A stretch of 64,000 nt of DNA. Source: Papaver somniferum. Lineage: Eukaryota > Streptophyta > Magnoliopsida > Ranunculales > Papaveraceae. The notes beneath the pieces are model-generated. The model ran no database searches. It was not told the origin of the DNA and saw nothing but the letters and a program-made list of their open reading frames with translations. This document shows, one piece after another, positions 35,008 to 48,000 of the stretch. The stretch is from positions 9,900,326 to 9,964,325 of the forward strand of contig NC_039358.1 in NCBI RefSeq assembly GCF_003573695.1. The letters are read 5' to 3'. Each line of letters opens with the position of its first letter. Position 1 is the first letter of the stretch. The position numbers and the translations under genes are program-made.

Positions 35008-35180
35008 ATAACAGTATTCTTGAAGAGAAATGAAGAACAAGAGTAACACCAAACTGTCAAACTACAAGAAAGATAGAGACTAAGAGAGGTGAAAGTCAGC
35101 GATGGAGCAGCAAAAATGTATACGCCTTCACTATTTATCATAGACTATCTCAATCATACATCATATTACTATATTATTTT
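35008..35180 (-). repeat. Copy of the heme oxygenase 1 upstream/5' leader region without the gene
   Basis: Matches 53972-54135 in the same plus-strand orientation: shared 'tattcttgaagagaaatg', 'gagaggtgaaagtca', 'cttcactatttatcataga' and 'ctatctcaatcat'. At 53.97 kb this is the sequence just upstream of the heme oxygenase ATG (minus strand). Here no heme oxygenase codons follow; LINE ORF1 adjoins instead. So this is a promoter relic or a duplicate whose gene was lost. Confidence 0.85.
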
Positions 35181-35450
35181 TGTCTCAATCAGTTTGATTC
35201 CTAGACATGTTCTTTTGTTAAAATATTAGCTAATAATGCGACACATATAGTTGTAAAATTCTCTATTGATTTAATAAGAAAAACAGATTGGAACAATTCC
35301 TTTCCATTAGGAATTGAGGATTGTATTCAAGCAGAATCTACTTCCACTTAATCATCAATAAAATCCATTTTCGTATTAGAAAAATAATTATTCCACCACC
35401 AGGAATCTCAAGAAATCAAAAGCTGATAAGCCAAGTAATAGAATGGTCTG
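35181..35450. other. Unassigned sequence
   Basis: A plus frame with two stops reads about 'NNATHIVVKFSIDLIRK' and 'NNSFPLGIEDCIQAEST'. It is protein-like and may derive from a transposon; I cannot assign it. Confidence 0.3.
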
Positions 35451-35997
35451 TTGCGAATAGGGGTGAGCATGGGCCGGTATGGACCGGTTTTCACCTCATC
35501 CGTATCTAGTCCAATACATTATGGATTTCAAATTTAGCATCCCCATCCAATCCAACATTCCACGGATTCGCATCCAATGGATGCACGGATAGACGGATTG
35601 GATACGGACAATCCAATGGACATGTTTTAGTTAAAATTTATAATAACGATATAAATCCAATATAAATAACTTGTTACAGATCCTACGTATCCTATATATG
35701 TATAAAAATATATAAGTGTCATGGACAATACCCCAAGCAAACATATTAAAAATTCCTAATTTATGTATAGTATTTTCTAAAACTATATAAATGCCCTGAG
35801 TTTAACGGATATGGATTCCCAATGGATTTTCAAGGTTGTATCCGGACTCAATCCGTCATTCGTTGGATTTCAAAAATTCCATCAGCGTCCAACCTATTTG
35901 CGAACGGTCCGGACATCCATCCGCAAAAATACGGTTGGTCCCGGTTAAATCCACGGATTACAATCGGCCAAATGCTCACCCTCTGACACTTGCGAAT
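35451..35997. mobile_element. hAT-like non-autonomous transposon (531 bp) with 8-bp target duplication
   Basis: Target site 'ttgcgaat' at 35451-35458 and 35990-35997. Element 35459-35989 starts AGGGGTGAGCATGGGCCGG; the other end reads 'cggccaaatgctcaccctctg', giving imperfect terminal repeats AGGG(G)TGAGCAT. Subterminal 'ggattcgcatccaatgg'-like blocks occur on both sides. No transposase. Confidence 0.85.
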
Positions 35998-36380
35998 CTG
36001 GGATTAATCGTGGTACAAAAGACCAGATTACGATTAGACAATAGGCGCAGGCCCAAAAATAATGATATTCTCATTCTCAGGCCCACAATTAATTTTTAGT
36101 TCCGTGATACCCATAATTATATGAAATTATTAAAATTGTCTGCATGACGGATTATGCATCCGCATGACGGGTTATGCATCAGGGGTATAATTGGCAACAC
36201 AACTTGGATATAACATATCTAAAAATCTGCGCCTTGGAATTTTACAAATTTTATATCGTTGGAAATTTTTTTAAGAGGGCTACGCAACGCGTACAAACAA
36301 GGATATCAAATTTTTGTTTTTCACGAAGAAATCGGAGGTGATCATCATTTTAGGCAAAATTTTCGAAAAATTGATACATA
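35998..36380. other. Non-coding sequence before the palindromic minisatellite
   Basis: Two tandem 'gcatgacggrttatgcatc' units at about 36143-36180, then AT-rich sequence. No coding signal. Confidence 0.4.
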
Positions 36381-36965
36381 ACCATCATGTATCCACCAAA
36401 AAAGATGCATAACATATTCTGCAGACGCATAACGAACTATGCAACCATTTTCTCGGCTGCATAACAAAGTTATGTATCTATAACAAGTTATGTAGCCATT
36501 GTTTTGGTTGATTTTAGTGCGTACATAAGAAATTCATGCATAATGCATTATGCATCCATATTTACGGATACATATCATGTTATGCATCTATTTTCTCGAT
36601 GCTTAAAAGATTGTGCAACCATTTTCTCGATGCATAATGCATTATGCAACCATATTTTCAGATACATAATAGGTTATGCATCCATTTTCACGACTGCATA
36701 ACATGTTATCTAGATACTATCGTAGGCACATGACAAGTTATGCAACCTTATTTTTTGTTGGTTTCAATACTAACAAAAAAATAGTTGTATAACGTGTTAT
36801 GCAAACTTTTTCTGGACTGCATAACAAATTATGCAAAAATAAAAAACTGCATAACGTGTTATGCAACCATTTTCGGGACTGCATAACAAGTTATGCAATA
36901 AATTTTGTAGATGCATAACAGGTTATGCAACTATTTTCATAGATGCATAAAAGATTATTCAACCA
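36380..36965. repeat. Degenerate minisatellite of palindromic units (TGCATAAC..GTTATGCA)
   Basis: More than ten units of roughly 30-40 bp, each with a hyphenated palindrome TGCATAACnnGTTATGCA followed by 'accattttctcga'-type linker. Clear examples lie at 36838-36860, 36880-36898 and 36910-36930. Units vary, so short frames across them (36504-36701) are accidental. Such arrays are common as subterminal repeats of DNA transposons. Confidence 0.75.
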
Positions 36966-37323
36966 TTATGAGAAATACCAACATTAATACATATGTAGCT
37001 TCCCAAACAACAACACCAATTTCTTCAAATCAGTTTATCCAACCATTATCTTCCATCGCCTTGAACCATCTCAGCAATCTGACAGCAAAATTCCAAACTT
37101 AGACTCACCACTGCATTCTACAAACATACCACCAGTTTGCGTCTCATACACAATTTAGTCTATTGATCTGCCAACTACCTTTCTGTATCTACCCGTATTA
37201 ATAAAAACCATCTTTTCCAACGCCATGATGATTAAAATAGACCAACCAAGTGTAATGCTTTAACCTTGAGTGCATCTTACATTTGGAGTCGTTCGACTTT
37301 CAAGACAAATGGTCTACTCAGAG
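36966..37323. other. Non-coding sequence
   Basis: AT-rich, ends at the LTR of the non-autonomous element (37324). No feature recognised. Confidence 0.4.
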
Positions 37324-40300
37324 TGTAGCGCCCTCTAAGCTAGCAGATGACTAATCCAAGAGATTAACTAAATAAAGAGGCACTACGAATCTAATTCAAA
37401 TATTTAAACATTCAATTAAGAAATATTCTACAAAACTTATCCCAAAACTAATCCCGGTCAGAATATATATACATGAACTTATCTCAAATGATACATACAC
37501 AATAGTCAATTGGTTTACAGATACAATAGACAACATAATAAACATAGTAGAACTTAACTAATTAACGGAGTCAACACTTGTGGCTTTCGCTGCGCAACTC
37601 TGATATGTCTCTGAAAACTGAAAGTGGGAATAATTAATATTTAAATTCTAAGTAATCATAAACAAGATTAAAAATAACAATAATGTTTTTCCCAGACATT
37701 AAATAGTGACCAAGTCACTGAGATACACAAACATGAATATGGACAAGCTCTTTCTTCAAACAATGTATACTATGGTTGTGCAATTCCGAACTCGCAAATC
37801 CACACCTAATCGTAAATATGGATGTCGACAATCCCGAACTCGCAAACTGTAGACAGATATAAGCATAAAAGCTGAATTCATGTAGACATAAATGTGAAAG
37901 AGCATATCCTCACAGAAGTAAACAAACATGTATATGTACAAACTCCTTCTTCAAACAATGTATACTATGGTTGTGCAATTCCGAACTCGCAAATCCACAC
38001 CTAATTGTAAATATGGATGTCGACAATTCCGAACTCGCAAACTGCCGACCAATATATCATAAAATCTCTAGGTATAAATGTGAAGGAGCGTATCATATAT
38101 ACCACACGTGGAAATTCTTATTTCCCATAACAATTCATATTGACCACAACACATTACAGGTCATTTCCAAACCATGGAAAGATTAAAATAATCAACAGAA
38201 TTATCGTAAAACAAGTTAAACAATGCATTGAACGCACAAAAAGAAATACATGAGTTTGTTAAACATAAACTTTTGTAAAGGAAAACAATAATGGTTACCA
38301 AGAGTCAAATGTGTTCCCGCCTCTTTTGATGACAAGCCACGCCTACCTCGATATCCACGATAAACTGGTTCATCCTTTGAATCGATCGTTGTTAATATAG
38401 ACTAACTGTTAATCACACAAGAAGTCTAAGAAACTATCCAAAAGGCTCACACAAGAATCATACAAGTCTTTCTAATGATTCTAGGCCCATTTAAGGTTCA
38501 ACATCTTTTATTTATTTATCTTTAGCATAGCTAAGGTTTACTAATTGAATTAGGTTGGTTCTATAGTCCATTAGCCATGTCTTATGAGTATCTACAACTT
38601 TGTAGAAAGAATCGAAGGTTAAATCAAATCATAAGGGTTCAACATGTCTAATTAAGAAAGACTATTCCTAAGCCCAAGTCACTAAAACCCATTAACTAGG
38701 GTCCAGTCCAACTGTCAACTAACGGTCAACGTCCTTTCAAGGTCTAGTCCTGGTCAAATGGTCACACGAGTCAACTCAGTGAGTTGAAACTGATTTAGAC
38801 TGAGTTAACTCAGTCATATGATCTAAGTCAGACAAGAACATAATCAGTCAGATAGTCTGACTAGGATGACTAACATGCCTAATACTTGAGAACAAAAGTT
38901 ATACAATTACTAAACATTGTATTCATTTAAATAGAATTCAAGGATTCAATATAAAACTGGAAGTTAAGCTTTACCTGCAAATGCAGCTTTAAGCAAGTCT
39001 ACACTGAATTCACTCAACTATAGACTACAACAGTTGAGCTTCAATCAATACTATTCATTCTATCAAACAATACTGTCCTAACTAAACCCTACAGCACAAC
39101 TACATTGTCAGAACTAAAACCTCCCACAACATTGACTCCAATATATTACCCTGCAGTTCACATTAACCCCATAAATCTGCAATCAAACTCCTTTAACCAC
39201 TCCATGACCCTATAATTACCAAACCAACATCACCTGCAATTCCATCACGACTATGACCCTTCCCTGCATATTACAGCACCACCACAAATAAACCAATTCA
39301 CCAATCCAATACACACCTCTATTGCCAAATCCATATCAACTGAACCAATTCACAACATCAGTTCAACATTCCTTGCATACTTCTTTCAACACAGAGCGAC
39401 TCCAACACAGTTCCACCTACAATTCAAGTTATCAATTTCATCTTATGTTCATCCCCTCAACTCAGACAAACATATCTTCATCTCAATTAAGTCTGCACTT
39501 CAGCTCAACAACCATTATTTCTACCACCATTTCCTGTTAGAACAACTAACACCCAACAACAACATACAAACAACACCGCCATTCCTGAGAACTGAAACTT
39601 CAAACATACCTTAGCCACCACCATGTTCTACACCAACTTCAATATAAATTGAAAACTCAACACAACTCATCAACTAAAGTAATTCAATTCAAAATACTAG
39701 AATTGAGATAATACAGAGGCTTACCCAAATATTAACTTCTTGTCCTGAACTGCAATCAATCACCATCATCACAATTCAAACCAATCCTGCATAACCATTT
39801 CAACACCAATACATTCATCACCTCCATCTCTTTACTCCCTCCACCAACAGAACAAAACCCGATAACACTTGTCATAACAGCAGCATCAAATCCATGCCAC
39901 AACCTAACATTCACCTATACCGAATTCATTCTCAAAACCCTAATTTCACAATTAAGGGAAGAACAGGACAAACCCTAATTCAAAATTTCTTAATCAATCT
40001 TCTTCTCTATAACCAAATCTCCAAATTAAAACCATTACAATCTTCCTTACATCACGTTCTTCAACACCCATCCTCTAATTTCTTCTTAATCACCTCCAAT
40101 CATACTTTCAGTGAATCGCAGAAACCCTAATTCTTTGATTCAACCCTCAAAACAACTCCACAGCTTCAATTAAATGTCAACCCTCTCAATATTTCATCTT
40201 TATCGACCCAACATCCTCCTCAATCACACCCACTCCTAAATCAGAAACCCTAACTTCGATTTCTCATTCCTCCTTCGAATCTGAATCACCATAGACACCA

Positions 40301-40793
40301 TCACCATCACTACCGACTACAGTATGATCTTCTCCACCTTCTTTTGAACTCAGAACTTCCATTTGATCTCTCTCAAAACTCGCAGAAGGAGAGCAGGAGA
40401 AGCGGAAAAAAGAAGAAGAAAAAATGAAGAAGAAGAAAGAAAGAGAGAGAATGAGAGTTATCCTATCGATCGACAAGGGATAAGGCCGACCAAAACTTAT
40501 AAAGGAACCCATAAAATTGTTAAGGGCAGCCAGGCCGGTCCAAACAAAAAGAGACTACTTCTACTTTCATATTTATCCAATGATATCTCCTTCGCCGGGT
40601 ATTCGATCGACACGTTCGAGTAGTCCATTCTACACAATTTTCCGTGACCTATTCAATAGTACTAGTTTCGTAGCTAAATCGTTGTTAGATTAATTCCTAT
40701 TAATTAACGTTTGTGTTACACTAATCGAGTAATTAACGGCTAAGACGTCTCTTGACTAGTCTAATAGCGTTGACGAGCTTGAGGGTCCTTACA
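37324..40793 (-). repeat. 3' LTR of the LARD-like element (3,470 bp)
   Basis: Minus strand starts TGTAAGGACCCTC at 40793 and ends ...GGGCGCTACA at 37324. Contains a ~195-bp internal tandem duplication (units around 37760 and 37955, 'gcaattccgaactcgcaaa'), a CA-rich low-complexity part (39000-40130) and a purine-rich block (40385-40455). Open frames in it are low complexity. Confidence 0.82.
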
Positions 40794-42682
40794 TTCTCCC
40801 CACCTTATACATTTTCGTCCTCGAAAATCAAGCATCCTTCTGGTCTTCAAAAACTCTCCACCTTATAGAATCATCCCATCTCTAGTCTAACTGCAAACAA
40901 CATGAAACAAAGCACAAACCTATATGACTTTCTATAATTAAAATTTGTGGCTCTAGGTTCAACTACGTTGATTTAAATTCTATCAAATAGGGAAGTCAAA
41001 ATTTTCTTACACTAATTTATATACTGGGAAAACTAGAAGTTTTAGTCTTTAAACTCCTTACACTACTTTCTATTCTATAAAATACCTGTCTCAAATTACA
41101 AGGGAGATTCCTATGAGTCTTTCTAGGTGAAATTATATCTATCGGTTTCCTAAAGAATTATACCAAGCTTCTATGATCAGTCATCTCTGAATGCAGTTGC
41201 CCTGTCAAGGTTGGCCAGTCCCAACAATGCGTTCCTACGAACAGAGAAAACAGAACCTTCACTATTCGCCAGTGCTGGATTAACTAAATATTTATTTATT
41301 AAGATTAATTAGTCTCAACTTTTATCGTAACTGGCGTAAGTCTGATAAATTTACTTCGTAGAATATATAAATAGTTCACATCATTTTAAGCAATTTAGTC
41401 ATCTAAATTTATTTATTAAATAATATCAATTCGATTTTTACACCAATTTATAATATTTCATAATTTTAACTTTATTGTAATACCATATATATATAAGTTT
41501 TCCCAAAATTATCCATTATAAATTTACCACCAGCCTATCTATTTGCATACTATTATTAATTGTATTATTATTCTCATTATTCTTAAGTTGATAGTCCGGC
41601 TTACACACTAAGCCTTAATCTTGTAAATATAATTCTACTTTTACTTAAAGATTGTTCGGATTGAATCGATATACTATATCTTGTTATATGTTGGCGTTGG
41701 TAACTTAATATGATCTAAATTTGAATCTGCATGAAATTATAATATATCCTAATAGTCTTTAGATTTTGCTATTACTATAAAGTATCCTATTAATATATGA
41801 ATTTATTTTCCTTTAATTCTACTATTACACTAAACATCTGAATACTATTATTACTACTTCATGTATATTTGTTTCATTATAATGATTTATTGGATCATTT
41901 TGTTAGGCTAAAGATAATTTCGATACAAGAATTCTAACAAGTGTCTTTTTATTTTATAAATTTTAAGTATTATCTTAACCGTCTAGTTCAAATACAAAAC
42001 AACTATTCCTAATTTTTCATTAGTTTAATTTATAAAACTTGACCATATGTAAGTGTTAACAATTTTCCGTAGCGATTTAATCATAATCATTATTTTTCTT
42101 TATCGTTAAATACTCCCATTGACATTTTAGTTAAGTTAAGCTCAATATGATACTAATTAATAAATGCTAACTACTTTATTAAAATTATTATTACTTTGAT
42201 TATCATCTCTAATTACTATTATAATATTTTCTTATTAACATGGATGGTCGAACCATTATTCTAACTACTCTTACAAATATTATTGAGTCCCAAAAATACT
42301 ATTAACATTTATGTGGTTATAAATTATTGACCCTACGTGTAAGTCAAGGTGCTTAACAAGTTTATATGTGACTTCCAAGATTTATAAATAATATTAATCT
42401 CACTATTTTTTAGTATTGTATTGTGTACCTGTTCATACTATTTAGATCAATTATTCTCAAATCCATATCATCTAAATCTATTGGTGTACCCTACAATTTT
42501 TACTTCATTACAAACAAACAAATCAATTAATCAAATAATTCTTTTAATTATAGATAGTTTTTAGTGATTAAGATTTATCTCACAACCCAACCCAGTTCTA
42601 AACTAATCTAGTTCACTAACTGACACTGGTTATTCCTATTGTCACTCATATAAGATCTAATAGTGAGCTCTGATACCAACAC
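40794..42682 (-). other. Internal region of the LARD-like element, AT-rich, non-coding
   Basis: About 1.9 kb of AT-rich sequence. Apart from the polyprotein tail next to the polypurine tract (40800-40835) I see no gag, protease, RT or integrase motifs in any frame. Confidence 0.7.
42667..42678 (-). other. Primer binding site, initiator tRNA-Met type
   Basis: Minus strand TGGTATCAGAGC, four bases from the LTR end (42683). Sets orientation and the LTR edge. Confidence 0.9.
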
Positions 42683-44286
42683 TGTAGCGCCCCATAAGCT
42701 AGCAGCTGACTAATCCAAGAGATTAACTAAATAAAGAGGCACTACGAATCTAATTCAAATACTTAAACATTCAATTAAGAAATCTGCTACAAAACTTATC
42801 CCAAAACTAACCCCTCTCAGAATATATACATATGAACTTATCTCAAATGATACATATACAATAGTCAATTGGTTTACAAATACAATAGACAACATAATAA
42901 ACATAGCAGAAGTTAACTAATTAATGGAGTCAACACTTGTGGCTTTCGCTGCGCAACTCTGATCTGTCTCTGAAAACTGAAAGTGGGAATAATTAACATT
43001 TAACTTCTAAGTAAGCATAAACAAGATTAAGAATAACAATAATGTTTTTCCCATACATTAAATAGTGACCAAGTCACTGAGATACATAAACACGAATATG
43101 GACAAGCTCTTTCTTCAAACAATGTATACTATGGTTGTGCAATTCCGAACTCGCAAATCAACACCTAATCGTAAATATGGATGTCGACAATTCCGAACTC
43201 GCAAACTGTCGACCGATATAAGCATAAAAGCTGAATTCATGTACATATAAATGTGAAAGAGCATATCCTCACATAAGCAAACAAACATGTATATGGAAAA
43301 ACTCCTTCTTCAAACAATGTATACTATGGTTGTGCAATTCCGAACTCGCAAATCCACACCTAATCGTAAATATGGATGTCGACAATTCCGAACTCGCAAA
43401 CTGTCGACCAATATATCATAAAAGCTCTAGGTATAAATGTGAAGGAGCGTATCCTATATACCACACGTGGAAATTCTTATTTCCCATAACAATTCATATT
43501 GACCACAACACATTACAGGTCCTTTCCAAACCATGGAAAGATTAACAGAATCAACAGAATTATCGTAAAACAAGTTAAACAATGCATAGAACGCACAAAC
43601 AGAAATACATGAGTTTGTTAAACATAAACTTTTGTAAAGGAAAACAATAATGGTTACCAAAGAGTCAAATGTATTCCCACCTCTTTTGATGACAAGCCAC
43701 GCCTACCTCGAGATCCACGATAAACTGGTTCATCTTTTGAATCGATCGTTGTTAATATAAACTAACTGTTAATCACACAAGAAGTCTAAGAAACTAGCCA
43801 AAAGGCTCACACAAGAATCATACAAGTCTTTCTAATGATTCTAGGCCCATTTAAGGTTCTACATCTTTTATTTATCTATCTTTAGCATAGCTCAGGTTTA
43901 CTAATTGAATTAGGTTGGTTCTATAGTCCATTAGCCATGTCTTATGAGTATCTACAACTTTGTAAAAGGAATCAAAGGTTAAATCAGACCATAAGGGTTC
44001 AACATGTCTAATTAAGAAAGACTATTCCTAAGCCCAAGTCACTAAAACCCATTAACTAGGGTCCAATCCAACTGTCAATTAACAGTCTATAACGGTCATC
44101 GTCCTTCCAAGGTCTAGTCCTGGTCAAATGGTCACACGAGTCAACTCAGTGAGTTGAAACTGATTTAGTCTGAGTTAACTCAGTCAGATGATCTAAGTCA
44201 GACAAGAATATAATCAGTCAGACTATGGATGACTAACAGGCCTAATACTTAAGAACAAAAGTTATACAATTACTAAACATTGCATT
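42683..44286 (-). repeat. 5' LTR of the LARD-like element, truncated (about 1.6 kb of 3.47 kb)
   Basis: Aligns closely with 37324-38930, including the internal tandem duplication (units near 43120 and 43317). Similarity stops at about 44286 (after 'ctaaacattgcatt'), so the first ~1.9 kb of this LTR is lost. Confidence 0.85.
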
Positions 44287-45021
44287 TTAGGTAGTTTCAT
44301 TTTCTTGTTCTTCAAATTCCCGAGCTTCTCTCTTTGATTTTTCAAGTCATGCGGTGTGAAATCGTGTTCCTTTCATAATTTCTCTTCTCACCTTTCATCA
44401 AAACCTAATAATTTCATCTCATTTCATATCATACTTTTATGGTTCGGTGCAGGATGGAGAAATTCATAATTTCCCGTTTTCTCTTATTGGGATGGATAAT
44501 GGTAAACAATCCATTCCCGATCAATGCCACGGTGCAAACCGGATATAACGATTTGCCCTTTGCATTGCTCAGGAATAGATTGTTACAACCGATCCTACTC
44601 AACTCTCACCTCTGTTACCACCATCTCCTAGCAAGCCATGTTCAATTTCAACCGTCGTTTTCTGAGCAGCAGTGCCACGGTGCATACCGGACGCAACAAT
44701 TTACACGCTTCCGGTCCGGATGCAAGTTCACAAGGTGGACGAAATAAGCAAAATAAAAGAAAATCAGGTAAGTTGCTCATGATCGACCGTTCTATTTGCC
44801 CGCCCGTATCTTTCGTTAAATATCGTTCTATTTACACCGTACTGCTAGAGCTTATTGACAACAGACAATAAATAGTCCATCACTGTCAACTTAGTAGAAC
44901 TCTCTCTTTCTCTTTCTTGGTAACGTTCTTGCTCTCATTGTCTAAATTACTTCTCCAGACTCATCAGGAAACCCTAGTTTCTTCTCTTCTTCTCTGGTGA
45001 TTGAACAAGTATCAAGAAGAA
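44287..45021 (+). other. Unassigned region upstream of the TH2 pseudogene
   Basis: A plus frame at 44458-44747 starts MEKFIISRFLLLGWIMVNNP; I do not recognise it. Two similar ~40-bp segments around 'tgccacggtgca.accgga' occur at 44527 and 44669. 44890-45015 is C/T-rich and may be the TH2 leader. Confidence 0.35.
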
Positions 45022-48000
45022 ATGGCTTATACATTCTCACAATCAGGGTTTGGTAATTCTCAAGATTTACCTAGTTTTTTGTTATGAAGAAGCTGTGTGT
45101 TGTTTATACTCACCTCTGAATGTGTGTTTGGCTTCTGGAGATTTGCATCAGAGAGATTTTCATCATTACATCAAGCAATGGGGTCATTTCTTGATTGCTT
45201 TTCCACAGGCGTAAGTTCCTTTTTCTTATCTGAATTTTATGTTATAAGTTTCTTGTTCAAGTGAATTTTCTCATGTGTGTCTTGGTTTTGGCACTTCTCT
45301 TCAGTTATGATTTAGTGATAGAATCTTTAGAGGATCAGCAAGAGGATGTACAGGCTGCAATCTTGGAGAGGAGGAATTTTATCACACAAGAACTCCAATG
45401 GCATGCTTCATTCATCCAAGTAAGTTTGTAATAAATTCAGTTTTGTTGCAAGAATATCATGAACAAGATATTTGTTAGGTTAGGGTTAATGGGAGTTTCA
45501 ATTTTTTAAGCTTTTTTGATGATTTGCAAGGTCCTTGTTCTGTTTCTATCCTTATTAAGAATAGGGGTGATGGAAAAATCCGGAGCCTTTCCAATATTTA
45601 TGGTCCAACTGGAAGAGGCAATAAGGAAGAAATGTGGGATGAGTTATGGGACATCATAGGGTATTGGAATTACCCTTGGATTCTAGGTGGTGATTTTAAT
45701 TGTATTAGACTGACGGAGGAGAAAAATAAGCCACCTTCAAGAACGAAGGATATGAAGCAGTTCAACAAATTCATCAACAAGGAAAATTTGGTAGATCTTC
45801 CGCTCCGTGGAGGAAAATACAGTTGGACAAGTAAGAAATTCAATCCCACTTTAACTAGGTTGGATAGATTTCTTTTCTCGGTAGAATGGATGAATATATA
45901 TCCAGATATGAGACAAGCAGTGTTGGTGAGGCCGGCGTCAGACCACGCACCGATTACATTAAAATGTGGTCCTCAGAGAACTGCAAGGTCCCCATATAGG
46001 ATGGAAAAGTATTGGTTGTTGGAAGATTCATTTTATGAAGTGTGAAGGTTCTGGTGGAATCGTTTTCAGTTTAAAGGTTCGGCTAGTTTTGTATTTGCGA
46101 AGAAACTTCAGAGCTTAAAGCCAATTCTCAAAACCGGGAGCTTCTTCTTTTAAAGACTTCAGACCTATTAGCTTAATAGGGGGGGTTTATAAGATTATTA
46201 CTAAAGCTCTAGCAAACAGATTGAAGGTGTTGATTCCAGATATTATATCTCACTATCAAAGTGCGTTTGTTAAGGACAAACAGATCCTTGATAGTGTTCT
46301 CGTGGCCAACGAGTGCATAGACTCGAGGTTGAGATCAGGAAAAGCGGGGTTTGTGTGTAAAATTGATATTGAGAAAGCGTATGATAGAGTGAACTGGGGG
46401 TGTCTAGATTATATTCAAGATAGATTTGGTTTTGGTCCTAAATGGAGAAGGTGGATTCAAGGTTGCTTAAAGACCACACATTTCTCGGTTTTAATCAATG
46501 GGAAGTCCACTGAGAAATTTAAAAGCTTGGAATTTGGGTCTCAAAAGGAACCTGAAAGATGAAGAAATTGCAGAGGTTGTGCAATTGGTGCATGATATTG
46601 GCAATGCAGAAATAATATCCAATATTCCGGATCGTAGAGTTTGGCTTCACTCGGCTACAGGTGAGTTCTCTGCTAAATCGTGCTACAATGTTCAAATTGA
46701 GGAGGCATACCAAGAAGAAATTCACTTCACAAACCCCCATATTTTGTGGAATGATATAATCCCTACAAAAGTATCCTTCTTCATTTGGGCTACACTATGG
46801 AATGCTTCACCTACTATGGATGTATTGGTAAGACGAGCAGTGGTACCACCAACAACGGATATTAGATGTAAGCTATGCCTCATGGAGGAGGAAACTATCA
46901 GCCACATTTTACTTCATTGTTCCTTTGTTTATGAGGTGTGGAGCTACTTTCTAAGATACACAGGAATGAATACAGCGATGCCTTTCACGACAGGGATGTG
47001 CATTGATGGGTGGACAAGAAAGTGGCCTAATGTCAGGCATAACTTTATTTGGAATTGCCTTCCGCATGCTATCTGGTGGGCTGTCTGGTTGGAGAGGAAT
47101 AGACGATTCTTCCATAATAAAAGCCAAAATGAAGCCGACACAATTATTGCGGTCAAAGCTCTCGTATCAGTGGGGACTTCCATCCAAAGTGTTCGGTGGA
47201 TTATACTTTGAAGATCTGGTGGCTAGGTGGGAGGAAAAGCTTTATCCGAAGTGACTGGGATGGCATTAAGCTGGTGTATGTATTGTTCGTGCGCATGAAC
47301 TCTCCTAAGATGATGCTTGTTAGTTTATATACTGTATTGTTTATCTTTATTTTTTTTCCATGTAATTCTCTGTAATTTATGCCTCCTCGGCATCCAGTTA
47401 TCAATTTTAACCCCGCTTTTCAAAAAAAAAAAGAATACGTATTAAACCAAACATACTTTGTTACTACTGTTTGCATGCTACAGCCTTCACCTTTTTTTCT
47501 TTAAACTTCGACACTTTAAATTATAGTTATATGTAGGGATTATTGTAACGCCTTTAAGAATAAAAACCCCTTAAGGCACATGTTTTGGCCTCTTTTAACA
47601 TCAAAAATGTACGCCTGAAACCAAAATGTTGATAGACCGAAAGCCGGGCATCAAGGATATCTATTAATTAACATTGGCTTCATATGAACTGCATCATCTA
47701 AGTTTAAGGTGATACTTGTTTTTATTTCTTATACGTGCAGTACTTAAGGTTCTGTTAAATAATGTGAATAGAACCTTTACATTTCAGGAGTGCGATTTAG
47801 ACCCTACAGCAGATACCACTCAGCACTCTGTGACAGCCAAATACGTTAACTTCTTGTTAGCCACTGCGTCTGGTAATCTAGATATGGTACATCTTGAAAT
47901 TCCGAGCCCAGCTGAGAAGTTAGAAGATTGCTGCTCATGTTCTTAGTGCTATAACGCCATGTGTGCGGGTCTCTGCCACGCTTGCTAAGCTTATTAAGCC

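Larger units (their letters stand above)
37324..44286 (-). mobile_element. Non-autonomous LTR retrotransposon (LARD-like) with long LTRs and no gag-pol
   Basis: Minus order: 5' LTR fragment 44286-42683, primer site 42678-42667 (tRNA-iMet type), 1.9-kb internal region without coding capacity, a polypurine tract 'aaggtggggagaatg' and a complete 3' LTR 40793-37324. Just before the tract lies 'ttttcgaggacgaaaatg', the last codons typical of Tekay/chromovirus-type gypsy polyproteins, so the element derives from such a parent. It needs proteins from an autonomous relative. The outer 5' LTR end is missing at 44286. Confidence 0.82.

Noticed and set aside
35008..35180. A second heme oxygenase gene
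   Set aside because: Only the upstream region is present; no heme oxygenase codons follow on the minus strand below 35008.
36380..36965. CRISPR-like array of palindromic repeats with spacers
   Set aside because: Units and spacing are too variable, the 'spacers' are themselves related to each other, and the DNA is plant nuclear.
39322..40130. Open frames rich in Ser, Thr, Gln and His in the 39-40 kb region
   Set aside because: They lie inside the 3.47-kb LTR in CA-rich low-complexity sequence and show no domain.
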